From NCBI RefSeq assembly GCF_042852765.1, contig NZ_AP031414.1: DNA of 64,000 nucleotides; one strand, given 5' to 3'. Numbering within the stretch: position 1 is the stretch's first letter; every line of letters starts with the position of its first letter. A program made the position numbers and the translations under genes. The stretch is from Schaedlerella glycyrrhizinilytica_A. GTDB lineage: Bacteria > Bacillota > Clostridia > Lachnospirales > Lachnospiraceae. The notes under the pieces were generated by a model. The model did not search any database. It was given only the letters and a program-made list of their open reading frames with translations, and was not told the DNA's origin. Shown here piece by piece: positions 16,334 through 23,257 of this stretch.

Positions 16334-16567
16334 ATGCAGGAGATACCGAAATTATTTACCGTGGTTGCGGAGTGGAGTTCATGCGTGGTCTTCGCTGTCG
16401 TATTGAAAAACAGATTTTCTCGTGGAAAAACGGCAGGGATCCTGGCGGGTTTTTTACTCGCTTTCTGTATGCTCCAGACGGGGATCGGCATCTGGTCGGT
16501 AGAATTGTGGATTCCGGCGATGGCGCTGATGTATCTGTGTATTTTTGTCAGTTGTGAGATTTGGTGA
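16334..16567 (+). pseudogene. Truncated membrane segment of a sensor histidine kinase
   Basis: A 77-residue protein made of three hydrophobic segments (about residues 8-25, 33-52 and 55-75), starting one base after the preceding stop codon with GGAGG seven or so bases upstream. The N-terminal pattern (MQEIPKLFTVVAEWSSCVV) resembles the start of GHKL-type sensor kinases that pair with LytTR regulators in Lachnospiraceae. No dimerisation or ATP-binding domain follows. Together with the preceding relic it looks like a decayed two-component system. Confidence 0.5.
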
Positions 16568-16583
16568 AAAGGAGAGGATGTAA

Positions 16584-18029
16584 GTGAGACAACAGGTGTT
16601 GAACCCATGCCTGCCGGAAAATGAATATATACCAGATGTGGAACCATATATTTTTGGAAACCGGGTATATTTGTACGGCTCTCATGACAGATTCGGCGCA
16701 CCGATGTTCTGCATGAATGATTATGTCTGTTGGTCTGCGCCGCTGGATGATCTTGGAAACTGGAAATATGAAGGTGTGATATACCGGAAAAATCAGGATC
16801 CGAAAAACCGTCTGGGATTGAGATTGTTGTTTGCACCTGATGTGGTCAGAGGAACAGACGGACGTTATTATCTGTATTATGCATTTGATTTTATGGGGAT
16901 CATGGGAGTGGCAGTCTGCGAAAGTCCGTGCGGTGTGTTCCGGTTTCTCGGACACATCCGCCATGCGGACGGAACCCTTTACGGGCGGAAAAAAGGAGAC
17001 GGCTTCCCATTTGATCCGGCGGTTCTTGTAGACGATGACAAAAGGATCTATCTTTACGCGGGATTCGGAACTGCGGTTCCTGCGATCGTGACAGGAGGGA
17101 AAAAACTGGAGTTTCAAGGTGGATATGCTATGGAACTGGAAGAAGATATGCTCACGATAAAAGGAGAACCCAAATTGCTTTTTCCGAATCATGGGGAAGA
17201 TTCTTTTCAGGAACATGAGTTTTTTGAGGCAAGTTCGATCAGAAAATACGACGGGACATATTATTTCGTTTATTCTTCCAGGCACAATCATGAATTGTGC
17301 CTGGCGGTAAGCGATCGTCCGATGGAGGGATTTCGGTTTGCGGGAACGTTGATCAGCAACGGCGATCTGTTCCTGAATGGCAATACGGATGAAGAACACG
17401 CGGCAAATTATATCGGGAACAATCATGGAGGTCTGTTGAAACTAAAAAATGAATATTATATCTTTTATCACAGACAAACCAACCGGAGTTCTTATTCCAG
17501 ACAGGTTTGCGCGGAGCGTATCCCGGTTGACGAAAACGGAACGTTTCTGCAGGCGGAGATGACGAGCTGCGGATTGAACGGCGGACCGCTGGAGGGACGC
17601 GGAGTCTATGGCGCAAGGATTGCCTGCAATCTATGGTCCAGGGAGGGAACCGGTCGTTACGACTGTCAGCGGCCAAAACAACGGTATAAAAGTCACCCGT
17701 ATTTTACACAGGAAGCAAAAGGGGATGGCGGAGCAAGACAGTATATTGCAAATATGCAGGACGGAAGCGTGGCAGGATTTAAGTATTTCAGAATAGACAG
17801 GGATGTGAAAATCAGTGTCAAAGTACGGGGGACTGCAAACGGGATGATGCGTGTATATCAGGATGCAGACAGGAAGCAGGCTGCCGACTGTATTCCTCTG
17901 AACTGTACTTCCGATTACCGGTGGTATTCGGGACGGAAAAACATAGAACAAGGGATACATCCGGTATATTTTGAGTATATCGGGGAGGGGGCGCTTGATT
18001 TTTTGGAATGGAAGTTTGAGGAGAGATAG
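16584..18029 (+). CDS. Glycoside hydrolase family 43 protein (beta-xylosidase/arabinofuranosidase type)
   Basis: A 481-residue cytoplasmic glycosidase with no signal peptide, so it would act on imported oligosaccharides. The five-bladed propeller signature is present: catalytic base Asp18 in PDVEPYIF, the pKa-tuning Asp in FDPAVLVDDD near residue 145, and the catalytic acid Glu in EFFEASSIRKYDGTYYFVY near 218. The C-terminal 130 residues form a beta-rich domain, probably carbohydrate binding. The start is GTG at 16584, behind GGAGAGG; the ATG at 16578 runs straight into a stop. The substrate (xylo- or arabino-oligosaccharide) is inferred from the family only. Confidence 0.88.
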   Translation: MRQQVLNPCLPENEYIPDVEPYIFGNRVYLYGSHDRFGAPMFCMNDYVCWSAPLDDLGNWKYEGVIYRKNQDPKNRLGLRLLFAPDVVRGTDGRYYLYYAFDFMGIMGVAVCESPCGVFRFLGHIRHADGTLYGRKKGDGFPFDPAVLVDDDKRIYLYAGFGTAVPAIVTGGKKLEFQGGYAMELEEDMLTIKGEPKLLFPNHGEDSFQEHEFFEASSIRKYDGTYYFVYSSRHNHELCLAVSDRPMEGFRFAGTLISNGDLFLNGNTDEEHAANYIGNNHGGLLKLKNEYYIFYHRQTNRSSYSRQVCAERIPVDENGTFLQAEMTSCGLNGGPLEGRGVYGARIACNLWSREGTGRYDCQRPKQRYKSHPYFTQEAKGDGGARQYIANMQDGSVAGFKYFRIDRDVKISVKVRGTANGMMRVYQDADRKQAADCIPLNCTSDYRWYSGRKNIEQGIHPVYFEYIGEGALDFLEWKFEER

Positions 18030-18047
18030 AAACGGAGGATGCAGGAG

Positions 18048-18227
18048 ATGGCAGAAAAAGGGAGAGCCGGTCATACGGTTCTGAAAGAACTCAGGGAAAA
18101 ACATCCGGTTTTTATGCAGTTCCTTTTATTTTTCATTGTATGTAACGGTGTGACAGTGCTGCAGCTGATCTTGATGCCGGTACTGAAATATATATTTGGA
18201 ATGACGGATCTGGATAGAATCCATTAA
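18048..18227 (+). pseudogene. Small membrane protein, probably the truncated N-terminus of a GtrA-like protein
   Basis: Fifty-nine residues with one clear hydrophobic stretch, FMQFLLFFIVCNGVTVLQLILM, after a charged N-terminus. This resembles the start of GtrA-like membrane proteins of Lachnospiraceae, which normally run to 150-200 residues with four helices; here a stop follows the first. The ATG at 18048 is chosen because GGAGG at 18034-18038 directly abuts the alternative ATG at 18039. The gene follows the GH43 gene by 18 bases. It may be a relic or a real small membrane peptide. Confidence 0.45.
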
Positions 18228-18234
18228 AAATCAG

Positions 18235-18263
18235 TTGACAAACAGATGCCCCTCTTATATTAT
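18235..18263 (+). promoter_or_regulatory. Promoter of the ABC exporter operon
   Basis: TTGACA at 18235-18240 and TATTAT at 18258-18263, 17 bases apart. Confidence 0.75.
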
Positions 18264-18298
18264 TGTACTAAAAGAATAGTACAGTAATGGAGGGGCAT
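18246..18298 (+). promoter_or_regulatory. Nested palindromes over the ABC exporter promoter and ribosome site
   Basis: An inner dyad GTACTA-N6-TAGTAC (18265-18282) lies just behind the -10 and looks like a GntR/YtrA-type operator. An outer perfect 9-bp inverted repeat, ATGCCCCTC at 18246-18254 and GAGGGGCAT at 18290-18298, has its right arm over the ribosome binding site. No regulator gene is adjacent. Confidence 0.65.
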
Positions 18299-18300
18299 TT

Positions 18301-18999
18301 ATGTTAGAGATAAGAAATCTGAGAAAATCATATGGCAGGAATCTGGCAGTGGATGAAGTCAGTTTTTTTGTGCCTGACGGACAGATCGGAATCCTGTTGG
18401 GACCGAACGGAGCCGGGAAGTCGACGATCATCAAGAGTATTGCAGGACTGCTCCGTTATCAGGGGCAGATCGGGATCCAGGAGATTCCGGCAAGACAGTT
18501 GGAGGCAAAGCGGATTTTCGGATATGTGCCGGAGATTCCGGCAATGTTTGAAGCACTGACGGTGCGGGAACATATCGAGTATATCCGGAAAGCATATGCC
18601 AGTTCGATCACAGACGAGGAAGTGGAAGCGCTTCTGGAACGTTTTGAACTTAAAGACAAGCAGGACAAGCTCGGAAATGAACTTTCCAAAGGAATGATGC
18701 AGAAAGTCAGTATCTGCTGCGCGCTGGCGATCCGACCGAAAGTGATCCTGCTGGATGAACCGATGGTCGGTCTGGATCCGCGTGCGATCAAGGAATTAAA
18801 AGAGACCGTGCGCGAATTGCGGGATCAGGGAGTGACTGTGCTGATCAGTACCCATATGCTGGAGATGGTGGAAGATCTGTGGGATGTGATGTTTGTGATG
18901 GAAAAGGGGAAGATCATCGGTTCCTACCGCAAATCAGAAGCAGGCGAGAAAGATCTCGATGATCTGTTCTTTGAGATGACAGGCGGTGATGAGAAATGA
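18301..18999 (+). CDS. ABC transporter ATP-binding protein (exporter type)
   Basis: A 232-residue ATPase with Walker A GPNGAGKST near residues 39-47, a divergent signature LSKGMMQKVS in place of LSGGQ, Walker B VILLDEPMVGLDP, and the switch His in STHMLEM. This pattern is typical of the drug/antibiotic and YtrB-like exporter ATPases. The partner permease starts within its stop codon (ATGA). The palindromic promoter upstream suggests repression by a GntR-family protein encoded elsewhere. Confidence 0.93.
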   Translation: MLEIRNLRKSYGRNLAVDEVSFFVPDGQIGILLGPNGAGKSTIIKSIAGLLRYQGQIGIQEIPARQLEAKRIFGYVPEIPAMFEALTVREHIEYIRKAYASSITDEEVEALLERFELKDKQDKLGNELSKGMMQKVSICCALAIRPKVILLDEPMVGLDPRAIKELKETVRELRDQGVTVLISTHMLEMVEDLWDVMFVMEKGKIIGSYRKSEAGEKDLDDLFFEMTGGDEK

Positions 19000-20573
19000 A
19001 AGCATTGTTGTATGTGACAAAACGAAGTCTGATGAATAACCTGAAGCGTGCGGTGAGAAAACCGGCAACATTATTTCTGATCCTGTTTTGTATCGGATAT
19101 GCGATTTTTCTGATCCAGATCGGAATCACGGCGGCGAGAAAACTGCGGTTTGATTCAGCAAAAGGATTGGTTGTTCTTGTGACGATCTGGGCTCTTTATG
19201 TATTTTTTGCCGATTTTTTAAGTTATGCATCGAAAAAAGGGGTTTTGTTTAAAAAAGGACAGACACATTTTGTCTTCCCGGCTCCGATCAGTCCGAAACT
19301 GGTTCTCGTATACAGTGCCTGGATGAACTATATTTTTTCCGTTGGAGTGAACTTGCTGTTTGCGATCGCGGGCGCGACGGTATTTGGTGTGGCATGGTGG
19401 AAAATGGTACTGTTTTTCTTCCTGGGGTGCGGACTTGAGATCGTTCTGGAATGCAGTACGATGGTGATCCTTTACACAAACGAACAGATTCCGGCGAAAG
19501 TATTAAAGGGAATCTGTATAGGGATCAAAGTGTTTTTGATCGGGATCACTCTGCTGATCGTATATTATTTTTGGAAAAATGGGATCACTCTGGAGACGGT
19601 GTTTGCATTTTTTGACTGGAAGATTCTTCAGATCATTCCGGTCGTTGGATGGAATATCGCATTGTACCGACTGCTTCTTTTAGGACCGACTATGCTGAAT
19701 GCGATCTGCTCCGTGCTTTATATCGGATGCGCGGTAATTTTATTCGCGGCGGCATTTCGTATGAAATGCGGCGGCGGTTATTATGAGGAAGCGGCGAAAT
19801 TTGCCGATGATTATGCCGAGATGCGCAAGCGCAGCAAAAACGGCGAAATGGTCATGGGAATTGGAAAGAAAAAACGGAAATTCCGAAAAGTAGAGGGTGA
19901 ATTTTCGGCTCATGGGGCAAGAGCCGTATTTTACCGCCAGCTTTTGGAATATAAAAAAGAAAAGTATTTTATTTTCTCGAAGATGACACTGACCAGTTTA
20001 TTTCTGGCGGCGATCATGTCTTTTGTGATGCGGAGCGCTGCACAAAAGACCGGTCATCCGGAATTGTTTTTGCTTGGAGTACTTGCTTATGTGACGCTGT
20101 GTATGACCGGGTATCTCGGAAAATGGGAGACGGAATTGAAAAATCCATATCTTTTCCTGATCCCGGACAGCCCGTTTAAGAAAATCTGGTATGCGACGTT
20201 GATGGAACATGTGAAAGCGCTGGCGGATGGGATCCTGATCTGTGTGCCGGTGGGATTCGTGTGGGGGATCCGGCCGGTCTATGTCGTGCAGTGTATTCTG
20301 ATCTATACGGTGCTTCAGGCGAACAAACTGTATCTGAAAGTGATCGCACAGTGGATGGTTGGCGAACTGCTCGGGAAAACCGGACAGGAACTGATCCGCG
20401 GTCTGATGCAGATGGTGATCCTTGGTCTGGGAGCAGGAATCGCGGTGCTTGTCGGACTTTTGATCGATCCGGATCTGGTCTTTCCGATTCTTCTTATATA
20501 TAGTCTGATCGTGACAACTCTGGTCGGGCTTCTTGCGGCAATCCGATTTGACTCGATGGAACAGATGGTGTAA
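18996..20573 (+). CDS. ABC exporter membrane protein
   Basis: A 525-residue integral membrane protein with about ten hydrophobic segments (first pair near residues 28-60, others to the C-terminus) and a charged cytoplasmic loop of about 50 residues near 270-310, rich in Lys and Arg (KRSKNGEMVMGIGKKKRK). It resembles the putative ABC exporter family (PF16962), partners of short ATPases. The start overlaps the ATPase stop by four bases, so the two form a coupled transporter pair. The exported substrate is unknown. Confidence 0.85.
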   Translation: MKALLYVTKRSLMNNLKRAVRKPATLFLILFCIGYAIFLIQIGITAARKLRFDSAKGLVVLVTIWALYVFFADFLSYASKKGVLFKKGQTHFVFPAPISPKLVLVYSAWMNYIFSVGVNLLFAIAGATVFGVAWWKMVLFFFLGCGLEIVLECSTMVILYTNEQIPAKVLKGICIGIKVFLIGITLLIVYYFWKNGITLETVFAFFDWKILQIIPVVGWNIALYRLLLLGPTMLNAICSVLYIGCAVILFAAAFRMKCGGGYYEEAAKFADDYAEMRKRSKNGEMVMGIGKKKRKFRKVEGEFSAHGARAVFYRQLLEYKKEKYFIFSKMTLTSLFLAAIMSFVMRSAAQKTGHPELFLLGVLAYVTLCMTGYLGKWETELKNPYLFLIPDSPFKKIWYATLMEHVKALADGILICVPVGFVWGIRPVYVVQCILIYTVLQANKLYLKVIAQWMVGELLGKTGQELIRGLMQMVILGLGAGIAVLVGLLIDPDLVFPILLIYSLIVTTLVGLLAAIRFDSMEQMV

Positions 20574-20613
20574 AATATATTTCACCAGAGACAATCCGAG
20601 GAGGTAGAAGACA

Positions 20614-21090
20614 ATGCTGAATGAAGATTATGTAACCGTTGAAATAGGAAAAGCAAAACATATTGCACTGGTAGCACATGACGGGAAGAAAAAAGAACTG
20701 GTAGAGTGGTGTGACCGGAATAAAGAGATACTGAAAAGTCACTTCCTCTGCGGAACAGGAACGACAGCGCGGTTGATCTCAGAGAAGACCGGACTTCCGG
20801 TCAAAGGATACTGCAGCGGTCCGCTTGGCGGAGATCAGCAGATTGGTGCGAAGATCGTGGAGGGACAGATTGATTTTATGATCTTTTTGTGGGATCCGTT
20901 GGAAGCGCAGCCGCACGACCCCGATGTAAAAGCACTGCTTCGGATCGCAGTTGTTTATGACATTCCGATCGCAAATAATCTTGCAACTGCAGATTTTATG
21001 CTGAATTCAAGATTTATGTCCGAGGAATACAGCAGACGGATCCAGAATTTTAACAAGACGGTGAACGACCGTGTGGAACAGATGAAATAG
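20614..21090 (+). CDS. mgsA: Methylglyoxal synthase
   Basis: Converts dihydroxyacetone phosphate to methylglyoxal and phosphate, an overflow route that frees phosphate when sugar phosphates build up. The 158-residue length fits the family. The phosphate-binding GTGTT is near residue 47, the catalytic Asp74 lies in GPLGGDQQIGA, and DPLEAQPHDPDVKALLR near residue 94 is diagnostic. An AGGAGG site precedes the start. It sits 40 bases behind the exporter gene and ends at a strong terminator. Confidence 0.96.
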   Translation: MLNEDYVTVEIGKAKHIALVAHDGKKKELVEWCDRNKEILKSHFLCGTGTTARLISEKTGLPVKGYCSGPLGGDQQIGAKIVEGQIDFMIFLWDPLEAQPHDPDVKALLRIAVVYDIPIANNLATADFMLNSRFMSEEYSRRIQNFNKTVNDRVEQMK

Positions 21091-21103
21091 CAGACAGGGA
21101 AAC

Positions 21104-21160
21104 AGCATCGCAGAAGATCGATCTGGAATGATTTTGATCGGTTCTGTGATGCTTTTTTCT
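21104..21160 (+). terminator. Terminator after mgsA
   Basis: AGCATCGCAGAA at 21104-21115 pairs fully (one G-U) with TTCTGTGATGCT at 21142-21153, followed by TTTTTCTT. An inner CGATC/GATCG stem extends it. Confidence 0.88.
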
Positions 21161-21184
21161 TGCGGAGCCGGAGGAGGTTATGAT

Positions 21185-21310
21185 ATGATATACATAACCC
21201 GCAAGGATCCGGCGGGGTCGGCATGGCGGTTCCGCCAGCATAACAAGTCAAAGTTTCTTAAGATTCCTGTTTGTCCGGGTTCCGGAACATTCCAGAATGA
21301 AAGAAAATAA
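21185..21310 (+). CDS. Possible small ORF (41 codons) before recA
   Basis: A frame beginning MIYITRKDPAGSAWRF, with GGAGG about nine bases before its ATG, ending just before the recA promoter. It carries no recognised domain and is basic. The only support is the ribosome site and the open frame, so it may be chance. Confidence 0.25.
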   Translation: MIYITRKDPAGSAWRFRQHNKSKFLKIPVCPGSGTFQNERK

Positions 21311-21312
21311 GG

Positions 21313-21341
21313 TTGACATTTGCAGTGAAGTATAATACTAT
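21313..21341 (+). promoter_or_regulatory. Promoter of recA
   Basis: TTGACA at 21313-21318 and TACTAT at 21336-21341, 17 bases apart. Confidence 0.65.
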
Positions 21342-21354
21342 TACATTCAGGAAA

Positions 21355-21368
21355 CGAACAACTGTTCG
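21355..21368 (+). promoter_or_regulatory. LexA (SOS) box of recA
   Basis: CGAACAACTGTTCG fits the Gram-positive SOS consensus CGAAC-N4-GTTCG with perfect dyad arms. It lies just downstream of the -10, between promoter and ribosome site, where LexA would block transcription. Confidence 0.9.
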
Positions 21369-21386
21369 TGTAAAAGGAGAGCAATT

Positions 21387-22559
21387 ATGGCGAATACAAG
21401 TGAAGAAAAGAAGAAAACGCTGGGTGTAGCGAATACAAGTGAAGAGAAGAAGAAAGCGCTGGATGCAGCGATCGCAAAATTAGAGAAAGACTTCGGAAAG
21501 GGAGCCGTGATGAAGCTCGGGGAGTCGGGAGCACATGTGAATGTGGAGACTGTGCCGACCGGATGTCTGAGTCTGGATCTTGCGCTGGGATTGGGCGGTG
21601 TTCCGAAAGGACGTGTGATCGAAGTATACGGACCGGAATCCAGTGGTAAGACGACGATCGCCCTGCATATGATCGCGGAGGTACAGAAGCGCGGCGGTAT
21701 TGCGGGATTTGTGGATGCAGAGCATGCGTTGGATCCTGTATATGCGAAGAATATCGGTGTGGATATCGACGAACTTTATATCTCACAGCCGGACAGTGGG
21801 GATCAGGCGCTTGAGATTGCAGAGACGATGGTGCGCTCCGGCGCGATCGATATCATCGTGATCGACTCCGTTGCAGCGCTTGTGCCAAAGCAGGAGATCG
21901 AGGGGGATATGGGAGACAGCCATGTGGGTCTGCAGGCAAGACTGATGTCGCAGGCGCTCCGTAAACTGACGCCGGTCATCAGCAAGTCTAATTGTATTGT
22001 GATCTTTATCAACCAGCTTCGGGAGAAAGTCGGCGTAATGTTCGGAAGTCCGGAGACGACGACCGGAGGACGCGCGCTGAAGTTCTACGCTTCCGTGCGT
22101 ATGGATGTGCGCAGGATCGAGACATTGAAACAGAGTGGCGAGATGGTTGGAAACCGTACAAGGATCAAGATCGTAAAGAACAAGATCGCGCCGCCGTTTA
22201 AAGAGGCGGAATTTGATATCATGTTCGGAAAAGGCGTTTCAAAATCCGGAGATATCCTGGATCTTGCATCAGGGATCGATGTAGTAAAGAAGAGTGGTTC
22301 CTGGTACGCATATGAGGGAGAAAAGATCGGACAGGGACGGGAGAATGCAAAGAGCTACCTCGAATCCCATCCGGAGATGATGGATGAGATCGAGCAGAAA
22401 GTTCGCGCACATTATCATCTCGGAGAAGAGTACCGGGAAAAAGAAAGTGCAGATGATCTGAAACTGACAGCAAAAGCAGATTCGAAATCAGCCGACAAAT
22501 CATCGGATAAGGCAGACGCACAGAATGGAAAAACGGCAGATAAGACGGAGCAGGCATAA
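21387..22559 (+). CDS. recA: Recombinase RecA with duplicated N-terminal segment
   Basis: ATP-dependent strand exchange protein and co-protease of LexA. Walker A GPESSGKTT is at residues 82-90; the DNA-binding loop 2 region NQLREKVGVMFGSPETTTGG is intact. The 390-residue length is longer than the usual 345-355 for two reasons: the first 13 codons after the ATG are tandemly duplicated (ANTSEEKKK occurs twice, at residues 2-10 and 15-23), and the C-terminus carries a Lys/Asp/Ser-rich tail of about 30 residues. AAAGGAG before 21387 supports the first ATG. It is under an SOS box and is followed by recX one base after its stop. Confidence 0.96.
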   Translation: MANTSEEKKKTLGVANTSEEKKKALDAAIAKLEKDFGKGAVMKLGESGAHVNVETVPTGCLSLDLALGLGGVPKGRVIEVYGPESSGKTTIALHMIAEVQKRGGIAGFVDAEHALDPVYAKNIGVDIDELYISQPDSGDQALEIAETMVRSGAIDIIVIDSVAALVPKQEIEGDMGDSHVGLQARLMSQALRKLTPVISKSNCIVIFINQLREKVGVMFGSPETTTGGRALKFYASVRMDVRRIETLKQSGEMVGNRTRIKIVKNKIAPPFKEAEFDIMFGKGVSKSGDILDLASGIDVVKKSGSWYAYEGEKIGQGRENAKSYLESHPEMMDEIEQKVRAHYHLGEEYREKESADDLKLTAKADSKSADKSSDKADAQNGKTADKTEQA

Positions 22560-22560
22560 G

Positions 22561-23175
22561 ATGCTTGTGACAAAAGTGGAGCCAGTGACAAAGACAAAGT
22601 ACCGCGTGGAACTGGATCAGCAGTTTGCATTCGTTCTCTATAAAGGGGAATTGGCGAAATTTAGCATTCGGGAAATGGAAGAAATACCGGAAGAACAGTA
22701 CGAGAAGATCCGGACTGAAGTGATCCTGAAACGTGCCAAGCTTCGTGCAATGCACCTTTTGACTGATATGGCGCGGACAGAGCGGGGACTGCGCGAAAAG
22801 CTGAAGCAGGGGATGTATCCGGAGGATCTGATCGATGCGGCGATCGACTATGTGAAGTCCTTTGGATATCTGGATGACGACTGTTATGCGGAACAGTTTG
22901 TCGAGTCAAGAAAAGGAACCAAAAGTAAAAAAGAGATCCGTGCGCTTCTGCTTCAAAAAGGCATTTGCGCAGAGAAAATCGATCAGGCACTGGAAAAATG
23001 CTGGCAGGAAGAGGATTCGACAGAGGCGATCCGTGCACTGATCCGTAAAAAAAGAGTGGATCTTTCACAGGCGTCAGACCTGGAAATACAGCGTTTATAC
23101 GGCTTTTTCGGGCGCAAAGGATTCCGTTTTGAGGACGTCCGTCAAGTAATACAAAATTATAATGAGAATGCTTGA
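22561..23175 (+). CDS. recX: RecA regulator RecX
   Basis: RecX binds and modulates RecA filaments. The 204-residue protein has the family's repeated three-helix layout, with ARTERGLREKLKQ near residue 73 and DDDCYAEQFVESRKGTKSKKEIRALLLQKGI near 110 (the most conserved portion). The start is taken at 22561, directly behind the recA stop, because the longer frame would run into recA; translation is probably coupled. Its stop codon is embedded in the -35 element of the rny promoter. Confidence 0.88.
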   Translation: MLVTKVEPVTKTKYRVELDQQFAFVLYKGELAKFSIREMEEIPEEQYEKIRTEVILKRAKLRAMHLLTDMARTERGLREKLKQGMYPEDLIDAAIDYVKSFGYLDDDCYAEQFVESRKGTKSKKEIRALLLQKGICAEKIDQALEKCWQEEDSTEAIRALIRKKRVDLSQASDLEIQRLYGFFGRKGFRFEDVRQVIQNYNENA

Positions 23176-23200
23176 CATCGTTGTGAAAACAGTATAAAAT
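23172..23200 (+). promoter_or_regulatory. Promoter of rny
   Basis: TTGACA at 23172-23177 overlaps the recX stop codon; TAAAAT at 23195-23200 is 17 bases downstream. Confidence 0.7.
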
Positions 23201-23241
23201 TTAACTGTTGTATTTATGTAAGAATGTACAATGAAAATTGA

Positions 23242-23254
23242 ATAAGGAGGTGCT
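23242..23254 (+). promoter_or_regulatory. Ribosome site of rny within a small hairpin
   Basis: AGGAG-GTG-CTCCT can fold on itself and hide the Shine-Dalgarno sequence of the GTG start at 23258. Confidence 0.4.
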
Positions 23255-23257
23255 CCT

